Shown: piece after piece, positions 22,221 to 34,600 of the stretch
Layout: each line of letters starts with the position of its first letter
How positions within the stretch are numbered: the stretch's first letter is position 1
NCBI GenBank assembly: GCA_900312665.1
Contig: ONZQ02000003.1
Location: 2,471,968 to 2,535,967, forward strand
Direction of reading: 5' to 3'
DNA from: Cephalotrichum gorgonifer
Taxonomy: Eukaryota > Ascomycota > Sordariomycetes > Microascales > Microascaceae
DNA length: 64,000 nucleotides
Translations under genes and position numbers: made by a program
Notes under the pieces: model-generated
The model's input: only the letters and a program-made list of their open reading frames with translations
The model's database searches: none
Told to the model about the DNA's origin: nothing

Positions 22221-22990
22221 TTTTTTCTTCTACAGATTGCGGGCTGTGAATAGGGAGGAAAGGGAGCTGGAGGGATCATAAGGGATAGGAAATAGGGGTG
22301 TTCGGTCGTCTGTTTTTTCTTTTCACTTTCGTTAGCATATCGCACGGCGTTGGAAGATGCGTTGTCGTTGGGAGATGAGAAGAGGGCGGAACGGGATCGG
22401 GATCGGGGCCGGATATGGGGGGATTTAATTCGGTATTTCCATGAATTAATGGAATGGAGCCCAAGCTCGAGTTCGAGCTGGCTTTCTCCTCATGCTATCT
22501 GGACGCTCTTATCCCCGTGATGAATGCATTCCGGAACTTTCCCGAGTTTGCGCTATGTACATCAGAAATCACTAACGCGGGATCTCCCCTCCAAGAGTAG
22601 CTAGAGGAAAACTATTTTATCGAGGATTCCGGGGAGAGGGTAAACAAGGCAGTGATAGCAATAGAACATCGACCTCCATACCTGTCTCGGGGGAGTTTTC
22701 ACGCCTCCCTGGTCCGTCCAACCAACACTTGGGAATGGGATGTTGTGGAAGGGACGGAGCTTAACACCGAGGGTAGACGTATCAATCCACTTAGTTGGAC
22801 GAGTAATATTCGTAGCTCACCTCGGCTCGACCCCACCAATTGCCCGATCTTGGAGTGAATCCAGACCCCGCCTTGAACCTCGCGAGCCCCATTCTATTGC
22901 TACTTGCCCATTCTCACAAAACATACCGTTGAGACTCAAGGGAAACACTCAAAGTAAAGAAAAAGAAGGGACCGCGAATACAGTGTAATA
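22221..22990. other. NC2-beta 3' flank and Nudix promoter region
   Basis: No gene recognised in 770 bases. Several short frames are present, none with a recognisable product. Confidence 0.45.
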
Positions 22991-24025
22991 ATGTCTTTAT
23001 ACGACGCAAAGGTCACGTCTCGTGAGCCCCTGGTACGTCTTACCTTCTCTCTTCTTCTCAAGCCCCGCATCTACCCCCTTGCGACGATGAAAGGCAGCTA
23101 AGTATGTGAGTCTGTCACAGCCCGAGAAAGAGGCTGCTTGGACCAAACTCGTCAGGTAAGATGTCCTTTTCTCCAGTGGTATTTTCGAAGAGGGGTTACG
23201 TTTATTTTCCTCCTCGTTTCATGAGGTTGCTGGTTGAGGAGTGCTGTGTCTAAACAGAGGTTCTCATGCGAAAAAAAAAAAAAACAGGATAAACTACCAA
23301 GATCCTCACGACAAGTCACGGACATGGGAGTCCGCCGAGCGCACGACGAGGCCGAAGGGCAGCGACATTGACGGCGTGGGGATTGTGGCGATCCTAGATA
23401 AGCCTACAGGTGACATATATGCCCCTTCCCCACCATGCTCTCTCCCACAATTATCAAAGGTAGGTATTGACCGCCTCCAAAAGGTCCCGAGATCATCCTC
23501 CAGAAACAGTTTCGCCCGCCCGTGGAGAAGGTCACCATCGAGGTTCCTGCTGGCCTCATCGACGCCGGGGAGACGGCCGAGGAGTGCGCCGTGAGGGAGC
23601 TGAAGGAGGAGACGGGGTACGTTGGCGTTGCGAGCGCGACCTCTAGCATCATGTTCAACGGTAAGTCCTCAACGCCCCCCCCTCCTTCCTCCAATTCCTT
23701 CTAGCAAAACAAGAAGCCTCGCCCTCGCTTCCCCGCAAAGCATCAAAGCATGAGAAAGGCTAATATTCACCTTCCAAATAAAAAAGACCCCGGCTTCTGC
23801 AACACCAACCTTCGGATGGTCCACATCACAGTCGACATGTCCCTCCCAGAAAACCAGAACCCCAAGGCGGAGCTCGAGGACGAAGAGTTTATTGAGGTCT
23901 TCCACGTGCCTCTCGCCGACCTCTTCGCGCAGTGCGAGAAGTTCGCGGCGGAGGGCTACGCCGTCGATGCGCGGGTGGGGACGCTGGCGGAGGGGGTGGA
24001 GCTGGCGAAGAAGTTCAAGCTCTAG
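22991..24025 (+). CDS. ADP-ribose pyrophosphatase, Nudix (Ysa1/NUDT5-like)
   Basis: Hydrolyses ADP-ribose to AMP and ribose 5-phosphate in the known Ysa1/NUDT5 family, limiting free ADP-ribose. Five exons, 22991-23032, 23121-23155, 23288-23409, 23484-23660 and 23787-24025, give 204 aa with consistent phases. The subfamily N-terminus (RTWESAERTTRPKGSDIDGV) spans exon 3. The Nudix box runs from G90 to G111 with intact E96, R104, E105, E108 and E109. The downstream PGFCNTN and VHITVDM blocks match the fungal family. Exon 2 is only 35 nt. No organelle signal is evident. The gene converges on a second, different Nudix gene that ends about 100 bp downstream. The exon 1/2 junction was chosen because it yields the family EPLP...W.KL reading. 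Confidence 0.93.
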
Positions 24026-24129
24026 ATAGGCCTGCCCGTTTCCCGATTAATAGACCCCGCATTCTGGCGTCTGTCTATAAAGAAAAAGAATTATTTTCCC
24101 GGGTGAGTGGGAGGAGGTTCTGTCTAGCT

Positions 24130-25046
24130 TCAAAGCTTCCCCTCTCGGCGTAGACCCTCCCATAGCGCCACCGCAGCGAGGCACTTCGCATCTCGCGACC
24201 CCTCCCGCCAGAGATCCCGCATTGGCACGAGCTTAAGCGTGATCCTCTCCCCCTTGTCCCTCAGCCCTGTGATCTTCCCGCCCCATTCCTCCAATTGGCT
24301 CCGCGGAACTCTCCTCTCGTGTGCGTAAATAGTGATGTGCTCGTCACAGCCGCCCGGTGAGGGGTACATCGCCAGTGGCAACCCGCCGTCCGCTCCACCC
24401 TCTCCCTGTTCCGCGACGGGACTCGCCATCTCGCTTAAGCACTTCAGGTCCCCCTCCTTTATCTCCAGGCCCAGCTCCTCCTCGATCTCCTTCGCCGCCG
24501 CGCCAACGAAGGTCCCGTCGTCCACCATCCCCGCCGGCAGCTCCACCATCGACAGGCTCCCGGACGGGATCCGGGGCTGCACTGTCATTACCACGTACCT
24601 CTCCGCCGAGTCGGGGCCCACGTCGTCCGGGACGAGCATGACGAGCATCGCGACGCTGGGGCCGCGGAGGAATACCGCGCCGGGGAGCCTCTCGCCGGCG
24701 GAGTTGACGACGGAGGCGCTGAGCTTCAGGAAGCCGATGCGACGGCCGAAGCGGTCGTGGGACTGGACGTTGATGGAATGGAGGGCGTACGGGTCTGAGT
24801 GGAAGGGGTGGTTCTCGTCGGCGGTCTGGAGGGCGAGGGAGCGGGTGAGGGTTTGGAGCCAGGTCTGGCGTGCGCGCGGGGTTAGCTCTCCCACGTCTCT
24901 TACCGGTTTTTGGCATCGTGGGCTTTCGCGCGAGGTTACCGGGGAGAAGATACTTTGAAGGGCTTGAAGTTTGTCACCTCCTCCTCGGTGAGGCCCTCCG
25001 AGAGAGTTACCGGGACCTTGTGAGGCTGCAGTGTGAAGGTCGACAT
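24130..25046 (-). CDS. Nudix hydrolase, ADP-sugar diphosphatase type
   Basis: Nudix enzyme resembling the ADP-sugar / ADP-glucose pyrophosphatase group (NUDX14-like), expected to split nucleotide sugars. Exon 1 is 25046-24954, exon 2 is 24864-24130, and the 89-nt intron has a CTAAC branch; the product is 275 aa. The Nudix box is atypical: in PAGMVDDGTFVGAAAKEIEEELG the first Glu is replaced by Thr and the Arg by Lys, while the metal-binding EIEEE core is kept. C-terminal blocks YPSPGGCDEHI and LRDKGERITLKLVP fit the fungal family. Two in-frame upstream ATGs at 25175 and 25172 would add 43-44 residues with seven basic and no acidic residues, a plausible mitochondrial presequence. It converges on the Ysa1-like gene. 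Confidence 0.9.
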
Positions 25047-25476
25047 CACAGCGATTCGGACGTGTCCCAGGAGAAATGTACGGGATAACGGGTTGTGTAT
25101 GAGGCTACTAGGTCGTCTAACGCTCGTCGTTAGACGTATAGGGGATAGAAAGCGAGTTATTTTGAGCGACATCACTCAATTCCCGAACTGTCTGAATCTC
25201 ATGGCCATAGAGCGCTGATGGACGGAGAAGCTCCAATGACGTCGTCAAACAGAGAGCTAGCTGCCTAGCTGCTTAGTAACCAGGGCAGAAGCAGTACAAA
25301 GACCCGCTAGATATTATTGGTATTATTTACCCCACTGGGGCGAGTGAACAAACACCTTCCCTCCTTGGATGCGAGGCCTGTGTCCTCAAGCAGATAAGAA
25401 TACATGTATTGGTAGCCCACATTGCCCTTAGCGCCACAACATCGCCAACTATGGTTCAAAAGAAGTTTCCTGGAGC
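25047..25476. other. Nudix upstream region with possible presequence coding
   Basis: The first about 130 bases continue the exon 1 frame of the minus-strand Nudix gene up to an ATG at 25175. No other gene is visible in the spacer. Confidence 0.5.
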
Positions 25477-26604
25477 CTAGAGCGCCCAGTACACATCGAT
25501 CCCGATGCTAAGAACGTGATTCGTCCACCCTGGAAACCTCGCCTTGGCCCACACGGAAACCTCGTCCCCGACCATCAAGCTCCTCACAAATGCCCCCATC
25601 CCCGTCTCTCGACCCCTCCCTTTCTCCACCAGGGCTTCCGCTGCGGCCGAATCCGGATGGACATCGTCCGTGTAGGACCAGGTAATAGTGTGAGTCTCGG
25701 GTCTTCCATTAGCCGTCCTATTACACTGGATCATGTACGCATGGTCGGGAAGGAGCTTGTATTCTAAAACGCCACCTATGTCCTTGGATATGGGAACCGG
25801 GACGGTTTGCCGCAGTTTGCAGTTGGGAGGCAAGCGATCGGGCTTGTCGAGCGGCCGGTGCTTGCATTTTTCTCCCTTTTCTTCGTCGGGGCCTGGTTTT
25901 GCATTCGCCGGTTAGCATAACGTAGGCCGGCCCATGTTCCCTCGGACATCTGGCGGCGGCGCCGGGGAAGGGGGGGGGGGGTACGACTTACAGGTCGCGC
26001 CGAGGTCGATCCTCTCCTGGCCGACCTCGAACCACGTCCAGGAGCCCTGAAACGTATTCTTGTCGGCTACTTTGCCGCCCCAGCCCTGGTCGTGACTCTG
26101 TATCGTAAACACGACTTTCCGAACGGGGTGAAGGAGCGTCGGCGTGAGGGCACCTAGGTACTTCTCAAAGTACTCCGGCGTGCACTCCTGTATAGGGGGT
26201 GCCGGAGGGATGACGCCGTTCCTAGAATTCCGATGCGCGACTGGTCTCCGGAATCCGATTGGCGGGGTCCTAATCTGGATCTCAAGAGCTTAATGGCTGG
26301 ACCAGTAAAGGGGAAGGGGTGGTCCCGGTGGGGGCCGGGGGGGGAGTAAGCCGCCTACCACGAGTATATCCTTCCCGAATCCGCGGGATGTCATGAGACC
26401 AGGGCTTTGATAGCTGATGAAACTGTGCGAACAGGGCCAGTACTCGGCCCATTCAATGATGCGATTGACGAGCTCAAAGGGTAGTGGCCCGGATTTTGCC
26501 AGCATTGTCTTTACCACGAGGACGTCGAGGGGAGACGGCTCGAAGGGGGTGGCGGGAGCAGCCGTGCTTTCTGTCTGATTCACCGCGCCCATCTTATCGG
26601 TCAT
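25477..26604 (-). CDS. conserved fungal protein of unknown function
   Basis: Three exons, 26604-26359, 26280-25992 and 25892-25477, give 316 aa with phases closing at both introns. The N-terminal part contains a helical LPFELVNRIIEWAEYWP segment, reminiscent of the short LP.EL...I...AE motif found in many fungal proteins of unknown function and loosely like an F-box start, though I would not call an F-box. The middle has a conserved FTIQSHDQGWGG ... GSWTWFEVG region, and the C-terminus ends in VWAKARFPGWTNHV...IDVYW. I recognise this architecture as a recurring fungal hypothetical family. No catalytic motif, signal peptide or membrane helix is visible. It lies between the Nudix pair and the SNF2 gene. 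Confidence 0.85.
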
Positions 26605-27478
26605 TATTTGCGGGGTTCAGGAACTACGTCTCAACTTGTCGACGTCGAGGAGTTGGAGAATTAGGGAGAGGTGGGCGGGGCGTGATCCAAGCCGTATTGA
26701 GGGATGGTCGTATGTAATATACCATTGCCCACTTATGGTTGGTGTGGATGGTCGAGAGGATAAACGTAGTCAAAGACGAGTCCCTGACGTATGCAATTAG
26801 GCAGGTGCCAAACGTCCAAAGGCAAGCGCCCAGAGACAAGGCAGAGGTACAGACTTTAGTGGCATATACAGTAGAATGGAAACTAGGCACTTGCTCACAT
26901 TCCCTCGGATTTATTAATATCCAGTTGGCTCGAGAGTACCACATGTATGAAATCAAACCCCCCAAGACAACGGTTAACCCTTCCCTCCTCTGTAGGTTCG
27001 AATCTGAGGTGGCAAACGCCACCGACGATGCAGCTAATATCCCCTTTTCGATATGCGGCCGTTACGTCACCCGGGGCAGCACCTTCCCTCCCCATGTATC
27101 CACTCATACAGCTACTATGGTAGCGTCACCAAAAGTCCCTACAGTTGACTAATCAATCCATTATTGCAGTGACTTCACGGGAATGGCCAAGGGGAAACAA
27201 AGCTCCTCACATCTTCCCGATTGATCATTGTCCACTTTCCCAGGGATTAAAGTCGTAACGAGGTGACAACTTAAGGCAATACTCTCCTCCTTTGCAGACT
27301 TGAATTGGCAATGATGCAGTTCCTCCTACGTGGTATCCACCACCTATTGCACCTCGAGTTCGCAAACTCCTGGACTCGGCAGCCTCAATGAAGGGAGTTA
27401 TTCGCAAGAATAAGCCCGATCCTGAACAGAGGAGACAATCAAAGAAGCGACCGGAGTTTCTAAAACGTCAGTTCTGGT
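26605..27478. other. spacer between hypothetical gene and SNF2 gene, no gene seen
   Basis: Two overlapping antiparallel frames of about 135 codons occur (26739-27152 plus, 26624-27022 minus). Neither has recognisable domains, and they are mutually exclusive, so I leave both out. Confidence 0.4.
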
Positions 27479-30400
27479 CTAGAGCTCACAGTCGACGAAC
27501 TTGCGTACCTGGAGGAGCCTCTCCGTGCCGCTCCTGCTGCTGCTGGAATGGCTACCGTCATGGGGGGACAGGAACAATCCAGCCAGGTCCTTCTTCGACT
27601 CCTGAACTTCCATGACGCGCTGGTAGATGTTAGGAGTTTTGCAAGCAAAGCTCGGGGAGGTTCAATGGTGTGTTACCTCTTCGAACGAATCGCGGATGAA
27701 AAATCGCACCGTGGTCACCTCCCTTGCTTGGCCCATTCTGTGGATCCGCCCAAAGGCTTGTTCTTCAACTGTCGGGTTCCTGTTCCGTCGTTGGTACTTT
27801 GATTAGGTCTGTCACGAGCAAATGCGGAAGAGGGAGCCTGGAAGTGCGTCGGCTTACCAGTGGGGTTCCATCAAGTACGCTCGAGAAGCCTCAGTCAAGG
27901 TCAAACTATCGAGTAGTTAGTACATTCAAGACTCAACGGAAGCATGGGATAACGCACCCAACGTTTCCACAGGCGAGGGTGAGCAGGAGCACACGGATCG
28001 ACGGGTCCTTTTTGAACCGATCGAGAACTGTCTGACGCTCGTTTTGCGGAACCTTTCCATCGAAACGAAGGCACGGAATTGAAGCTTGCTTCAAGCCTGC
28101 CTCCACAACGTTGAGTGTAAGCCTCCACGAAGAAAACACAATGCTATGACATTCAAAGTCAGCCTATCAGAGGCCCGTCGTGGATAAATGAAGCCTCGTT
28201 CGGCCGCTTACCACTTGACACCTGGAGGCTGCGCCTGGATGTCAGTAACCAGGGCAACAACTTTCGACGGGAAGCTGTTAGGTAGCATCTTCGGCTCTGG
28301 AGCTATCTCGGGAATGTCTTCCGGCGTGTAGGAAACAGACACAACTGGACATGTGGGGCCGCTGTCACACTGACACGCTCGGCCTTCTCGGGACTGGTTC
28401 GAGGCGCATTCGGCGCAGACATATCTCAGACACTGAGAGAAAAGCGGCCGTTTCTGCTGGATCCCCTCGTCGAAGAGATACTCCACGTCAGCCGAACTGT
28501 GGCTCGACGGGCAGGTCGAGCAGTATACGGGCCCCATTTCCAAGCAATAGTTGAAAGTCTTCTGCGCAACCAAACCCCAATCGGACACCCCGGGCGGTGA
28601 AAGACCCGTCATTGGCGGCATGGCCTCGTGTCTAGTACCGTAATGAAGACCAAGGTTGCAGAACAACCTGAGGGCCTCGATCTGCTGAAGCATGTTGACG
28701 TACGCGCCAGATCTACTCATACCACTGCTTTGTTTCAAGGCGTTCTCGATGCCCATAACCGCCCTGTTCTTTAATTCATCATAGGTTTCCTTCTCGAGAG
28801 GGGTAAAGTCTATCGGACACTCCTTGTCATGTCGTTCTGGCAGTGGAACTGTCCTTTTTGGCCGGCGCAGGAGGAGACAAGACGACAGGCGCTGGAGCCG
28901 TGCTACCCCCTCTTGGCCGGGGACCTCCTCCTTGAGGGGCCGGGTGATGTCCTCCTCGAACCGGCCCTTTTCGTGGTACGGATACGCGCGGATGAACTTC
29001 AAGAGCGTTGCGAGGTCGTTTAGGTGGTTCTGGATCGGGGTTCCCGTGACTGCCCAGCGACACCGGGCATCCAGCGCGCATATTGCCTTTGAGCGCTGGC
29101 TGGTCTCGTTTCGGATGATATGCGCTGAGGGAAGAATGAGATGAGCAAGAAGTACGCTCACAAACTGGATTCATAGGAGCCTACCTTCATCCAATACGAT
29201 GCGCCTCCACCGTACACCAAAGAGCACCGAGGCAGAGGTGGTTTCCTTCGAGGCCCGCCATTCCGCTGAAACGCCATCAAAGCTTGTCAAAATAACATGA
29301 TGATCGATGTCGCTTGGACGGGAAAGCTTTGCTTTACCGTGGTGTCGGTGGTATGTCAACCCGCTCGAGTGTCTGAGTTCTTGTTAGTCGAATGCAATAG
29401 CGTGGCTAACATGTGACGGATAGGGTCTGTTATACTGTCGTATTTGCTCCTCCCAGGTATCCATTACTAGAGGGAAAATGGCGTAAGCAGGAAGCCTCCC
29501 AAGTTGATTCCTCAAAACTACTCACGAGCTGGAGGAACGATGATGAGAGTAGCCGGGACGATGCAACGTCTGGATGAAGGCTCTAAATCTTGGTCCCTGA
29601 AATCACTCTTATTGGTGTCCAAGTCCGTGGTCACCAGTGCGATCATGGTCAAGGTCTTCCCCAAACCCATAGGATCGGCAATTATGCCCCCGTACAGTTC
29701 CTGAGGCGGCTCTCGATAGCCAACCTGCGAGATAGTATTGACAAACCTGCAGTTATCAAGTCAGAAGTGATACTGGGATCGCCGAGGAGAAGCACTCACA
29801 GACGTTCCTGGCCAATATCTCGGATCGTCCAGATGTCCTTGTGGGGACCTTTCATCGACCATCCCTCTTCTCGTCGCAGCATGAATGTCAACGCTTGCTT
29901 CTGATGCCTATACTACGTCGTTAGCGCTGCATATCCACCGCTGTAGACACGGCTGGCTGCGCACATCTTCATCGTAGTCACGATACATCGAGGTTGTTCG
30001 GTTTCCTCTAGTTGGACTTCGGAAGAGAAGTAGTTATCGAGGAAGTCATCGCCGCCTACGATGTCGCGGAGATATACCGTCTTCGAAACCTGAGCGATGA
30101 CTTGCGACACCATTGGGGACTTATCCAAAGTCGAGAAGGAGAGTAGGTGGGGATTGCAGTATTTGACGTCTCGGGCTAGGACGCGGGGGTCTTGGAGGTA
30201 TACGTCGCTCTCCTCAAGCCATGCACCGATGTCCTCGAAGAAATCAAAAGGACCGCACACGTCTATGTCGATCTTGCAGGGCACTCGGGCATACTTGCGT
30301 TGTGTCTTGGTCGGAGCCTTTGTCAGTTTGGTGTTGTCCAATGTGCAGAATGCCGTGACCTGGAGATCTTCGTGTCCTATTAGCTCTTGAATGAGAGCTC

Positions 30401-31206
30401 CAAGTTGAGATGCATGTATTGTTCCGCTGAAGGAGGTCCCATCCATCGCGGTAAAACTGCTTGAAGAATTCAGGCGGATTGGTAGCGGCCGCGAGGCATT
30501 GTTTGATGGTGGGTTTTCGCAAAGCCCGACGAGTCCCGAGATCTAGGTAGGCACTGAGATTAACACTCAGGACAGTGATGGATGGCAGGAACAGACTTAC
30601 AACGCCGAAGCAGACTATCTCATCGTTTACCCCGTTCATCGAACTATATTCATCTGGTGCAGGGGGGGTATCGAGGTCAATAGGCGAGTTTCGAGAACCG
30701 CCAGGGCCTACTAAAGTCGAGGCAGCTCCAAACTGTACCAGGTTCGTTGGATCGGAACTATGCTCATACGTCTGCGAAAACTGAGACGCTCCCGCCCGAG
30801 GGTGATTCTTTAGAGAAGCAACTGGATCACGCCCGTACTCATGTGTCTGCGACAAGAGAGGCGCTCCCGGCTGAGGATGGTGATTTAGGAAGTCCGCCGG
30901 ATCATACCCATACTCACACGTCTGCAAAATCAGAGGTGCTTCCGGTTGAGGAGGATGGGTCCTCAGAGTCATTGAGTCGCACCCATATCCATACGTCTGC
31001 GGAAAGATGGGCGCTTCCGGCTGAGTATTATAGTTCTGAAAGGTCGCTGGATCACTCCCATACTCATACGTCTTTGAAGAGAGAGGTGCTCCTGGCTGCA
31101 AATGATGGGCTGGGTGGTTCGCCGGGGGTGGGAGTAGGTCGTTTTGTCTCCCCTGCTCTTCAACTCGACGCTTCTTTGCCGGAGGGATCTTAGAGTACGG
31201 ATCCAT
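27479..31206 (-). CDS. SNF2-family DNA-dependent ATPase with RING-like Cys cluster
   Basis: Eleven exons: 31206-30601, 30542-29965, 29907-29800, 29746-29526, 29466-29436, 29372-29185, 29124-28212, 28143-27958, 27905-27858, 27779-27677, 27619-27479. All phases close, giving 1040 aa. Residues 1-36 carry a basic PPAKKRRVE nuclear-localisation-like motif. Residues 37-161 are five 25-residue repeats. ATPase lobe 1 starts with KMHQKQALTFM; motif I DPMGLGKT has K461; motif II LDEAH is at 575-579, its codons split by an intron; motif III is GTPIQN. A Cys-rich RING-like insert (CSTC ... CAEC ... CQC, about 779-840) lacks an obvious RING His. Lobe 2 carries IVFSSW from about 883 and motif VI QAFGRIHRMGQ near 967-977. 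The order of domains matches the Rad5/Rad16/HLTF-type class. The nuclear remodelling or translocase role is inferred from the family. Confidence 0.92.
30724..31098 (-). repeat. five tandem 75-bp coding repeats in the SNF2 gene
   Basis: Five in-register 25-residue units with consensus QPxAPxxxQTxEYGxDP plus eight variable residues, diverged from one another. They lie in exon 1, ahead of the ATPase domain, in a region expected to be disordered. Confidence 0.9.
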
Positions 31207-31690
31207 TTTCAGACCAATATCTGGCTGGGTTTCAAGGCTAGTTCAACTGCACGATTCAACAATTTGGAGGGGGAGGTTTCCTGGCGAAGGTGCGATGCTA
31301 GAAGCAAAGTCCAGATCCGAAGACACCTCTCACGACCAAGCAAGGGGAAAAAATTGGCGGGTTTTGCGTGCTCGCTGCTCTGGTAGCCGCCGGCCGCTTT
31401 ATTGTCAAAACGCCTTGTTGTCCGCCTTGATATAGACCCGGCTCTGATTCGCTGCTGCAAGTCGAATGGCGCGGTGTAAGTGGTGGTGGGGTGGCTTAGA
31501 CCTCTCAACCTCAACATCCGAGCTGAAGCAATAGGAAACCTGCACTTTCGGTGCATAACAAGGAGCAGGCTCGCACCTTCCCTCATGCCGTACCCTGACA
31601 TCTTGGAGTCATCATCACAGACGAGCCCATCGAACTGATCCAGTTTGTTGTGATCTAGACATTGACTGGCCATCGAGCTTTTTGCTCAAA
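31207..31690. promoter_or_regulatory. shared divergent promoter region, SNF2 and NACHT-C2H2 genes
   Basis: The two start codons face away from each other across 484 bp, so both promoters must lie here or in overlapping leaders. I did not identify a specific operator or TATA element. Co-regulation is an inference from geometry only. Confidence 0.55.
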
Positions 31691-34600
31691 ATGAAGCAGC
31701 GCCTCAAGCTGCGCAGCTTGCCTTCGATGCAGGCGCTTGACCGGATGAGTCGTGCCCTACAGGGCCTCGATAGAACAATTTCCAGGTCTGGCTCGAGAAA
31801 CATTCCCGAAATAAGCCTACAGGAAGTTAAAAAGGCCTGCCTTGATATCGAGACTTCTCTCCAGTCACGCGGCCTACTCCGCAATGCGAGACGGCTAACT
31901 CGTCTCTTTGCCGGGCTGGAGCACTACGGGAGGTCGATCGATGTCCTCTGTAACGGAACTGAATATCTCTGCTGGATATGGTCTCCCATCACAGTGGTCC
32001 TTCGGGTAGGTATATCATGGAAACCTTCACTCTGTCTACCTGTCACCGAGTTTTGGCTAAAGAAAATACTAGATGGCTTCGGACTGTGTTCGTGCTTTTG
32101 AGATCATTATGAAGGCATACACGAAAGTTGGCGACACACTAGGTCGTTTCCTACAACTTCAGGATACCTTCTTCGAAGATCACAGATTCCAAGAGCTTCT
32201 AGCCGTGTTCTACTCCGACATTCTTGAACTTCATGGCTTAGCGTACAAATTCGCCCAGCGAAGTAGTAAGTTCGCAACCTTGTAAGCCGAGGTCAGGGCC
32301 AAAGCCCTGCCTAAAGATTCTTTAGATTTGTCGCATAACTGATTCCTCAAAGGCTGGGAGGGTTTCCTGTTAACCACTTGCGGCCGCTTTGAAAGGAGAT
32401 TCGGGAACATCATCGCCAATCTCGAGCGCCACGCCGACTTGATCGACAAGGAAGGAAATGTCCTCAACATCTGCGAGATTCAAAGGAAGCTGAAAAAGCT
32501 GCTGAACCAACAGGAAGAAAACCTCGGGCAGATTAAGACTGAAGAGAAGGAGGAGTTGACGAGACAGTATATCGAGATCATGTCACAGCTCCAGATGCGG
32601 GAGCGGGATCAGCTGGCAATCTTCGACACCTTCTCAGAATGCCTCAAGTTCGCTGGTACTTGCGGGTGGGCCCTCGAACAGGAAAGCATCGCTTCGTGGC
32701 TGCGTGCAAAGGGTGACGTCCAGTCACTCTGGTTGCATGGATCAGCCGGGACGGGGAAGAGTGTGCTATGCGCGCATCTGATCTCTTTTGTGGGATCCAC
32801 TGGTAGCTCCCGCGTCATATACCACTTCTGCAGCGACCAATACAGCGAATCAAAGGAGTACGACCAGATCCTTCGGTCCATAATACGGCAACTACTCCAG
32901 ATCAGCGATGAGGCAGTGGGATATGCCCATCATACCTTCCTCAAAAATCGAAAGGCGACTTCAATCTTGGAGCTCGAGAGACTTGTCGGAGAAATTCTCG
33001 CCATTGTTTCGAGTGAATCATCTGACTTCACGGAGCCGGTATGGGTTGTCGTGGACGGAGTTGACGAGTGTGAGGCCGGCAAGCTTCATAGGTTGGTGAA
33101 CCTCCTGACTGGCCGGCCCAAGAGCGGCCGAAGGACGGGACCGCCATCTCCGAAGAATGCTCCATGTAAGGTACTTTTCACAAGCAGAAGAGGGCCAGCC
33201 TTTGAAAAGGATGTCAGAGGATTTTCTGTGGTGTCATTCGGTGAGGAGGACATAAAAGAAAGGGTGCAAACTGCCATAGGATGCTATGTATCCGACAGGT
33301 TGCACTCACCCCGAAACTCACTTCGGCTGCAGCAGCTAGATATTAGGAATCAAGAGTTGGAAGACGTCAGGGATGAGATTGTGCAAAAGGCGGATGGTAT
33401 GTTGGGATATTCCCTGTGGCCACATGATGCTGAGCTACTATCCAGGAAGGATTCCCTATTCCAGACTTGATACTTATCTACTACTCAGGAATGTTTCTCT
33501 ACGCCAGACTGATCCTCGACTATCTCGGCTCACAACTGTTCCGAAACAAGGACGACTTCAGGGAACAGGTTTCTTGCCTGCCAAAGACACTCCGTGAATT
33601 GTAAGCGCTCCAATCCTTCCCTATCGACTAGGTGTTGCTAATACCGACCCTCTCAGCTATTCGAAACTCCTAAGCCACATCATTTCCCAGATGAACAGCC
33701 AATCTTGCGAGATTGTAAAGAGCATTTTTCGCTGGGTGGCATTTGCTAAGAGGCCTCTCCGGAAGCTCGAGTTCCTCTCGGCAATTACCTTCAGTGCTGG
33801 AGACCCCGACAGTTCCGTTCTGATCCCAGCGTTCGTCCTGGAGGAATGCGCCAACTTGGTTGAAGTTAGGCATGACAAAACCGTCTCCTTTATCCACGGC
33901 TCAGTGAAAGAGTACGTCTCCCAAACCTCTTCGTTACTACGACTGTTGTTTAACAGGGTCTAGGTTCCTCACCTCACCAGATACCGACTTTGCCATTACG
34001 GAGCAAGATGCAATGGAAGAGCAGGCAGTCGCCTCGGCTGCTTGCTTGGTCTCCGTATCTCAGTGCTTCCGTCATCCCGGCGATGAACGCACGAAGCGAA
34101 TTCGCGTTGTCAAGGGTCTTTACAGCCTGGCTCTTTATTCCTCCGAGCACTGGGTTGAATATATCCTCGCGATGGCCTCTCGAGATAGATTGGAGCGCAG
34201 CAACTACTTCGGTATCGCTGGGCTTTTGGCGAATGAACTCGAGCAGCCCGAATGGCGTCCTGAAACAGGGCGGAGCCAATTTGACCCGAAGGCCGCAACT
34301 TGTGACACCCGGTTGGACTTACTCCACCAGCACCCGGTGCTCCAAAGTCATGTTAGCTGCGCAATCGCCAGCAGATCTCCAGAGGGCTTGGAAGCAGGTA
34401 TCAGCAGCAGTGGAGGTACGGTTGCCTATTGCCAGTGAGGACTTACATATCGACTCACTAAACGCCTATCGCAGATACCAGCAGCGAAGTACAACTTCGA
34501 AAGAAGAGTCCAGACGCAGTCTCCCAGATCATGGAGGCTTACCAGGACATGGTACGCTGGCTCCTCAACCAGGACTACTGCCCCGATATCCCGGCCGAGG

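Noticed and set aside
26990..27012. GGTTCGAATC, a B-box-like word
   Set aside because: No A box or cloverleaf can be drawn around it, so it is not a tRNA gene.
26624..27152. Two antiparallel frames of about 135 codons
   Set aside because: They overlap each other, lack recognised motifs, and neither has good start context or splice partners.
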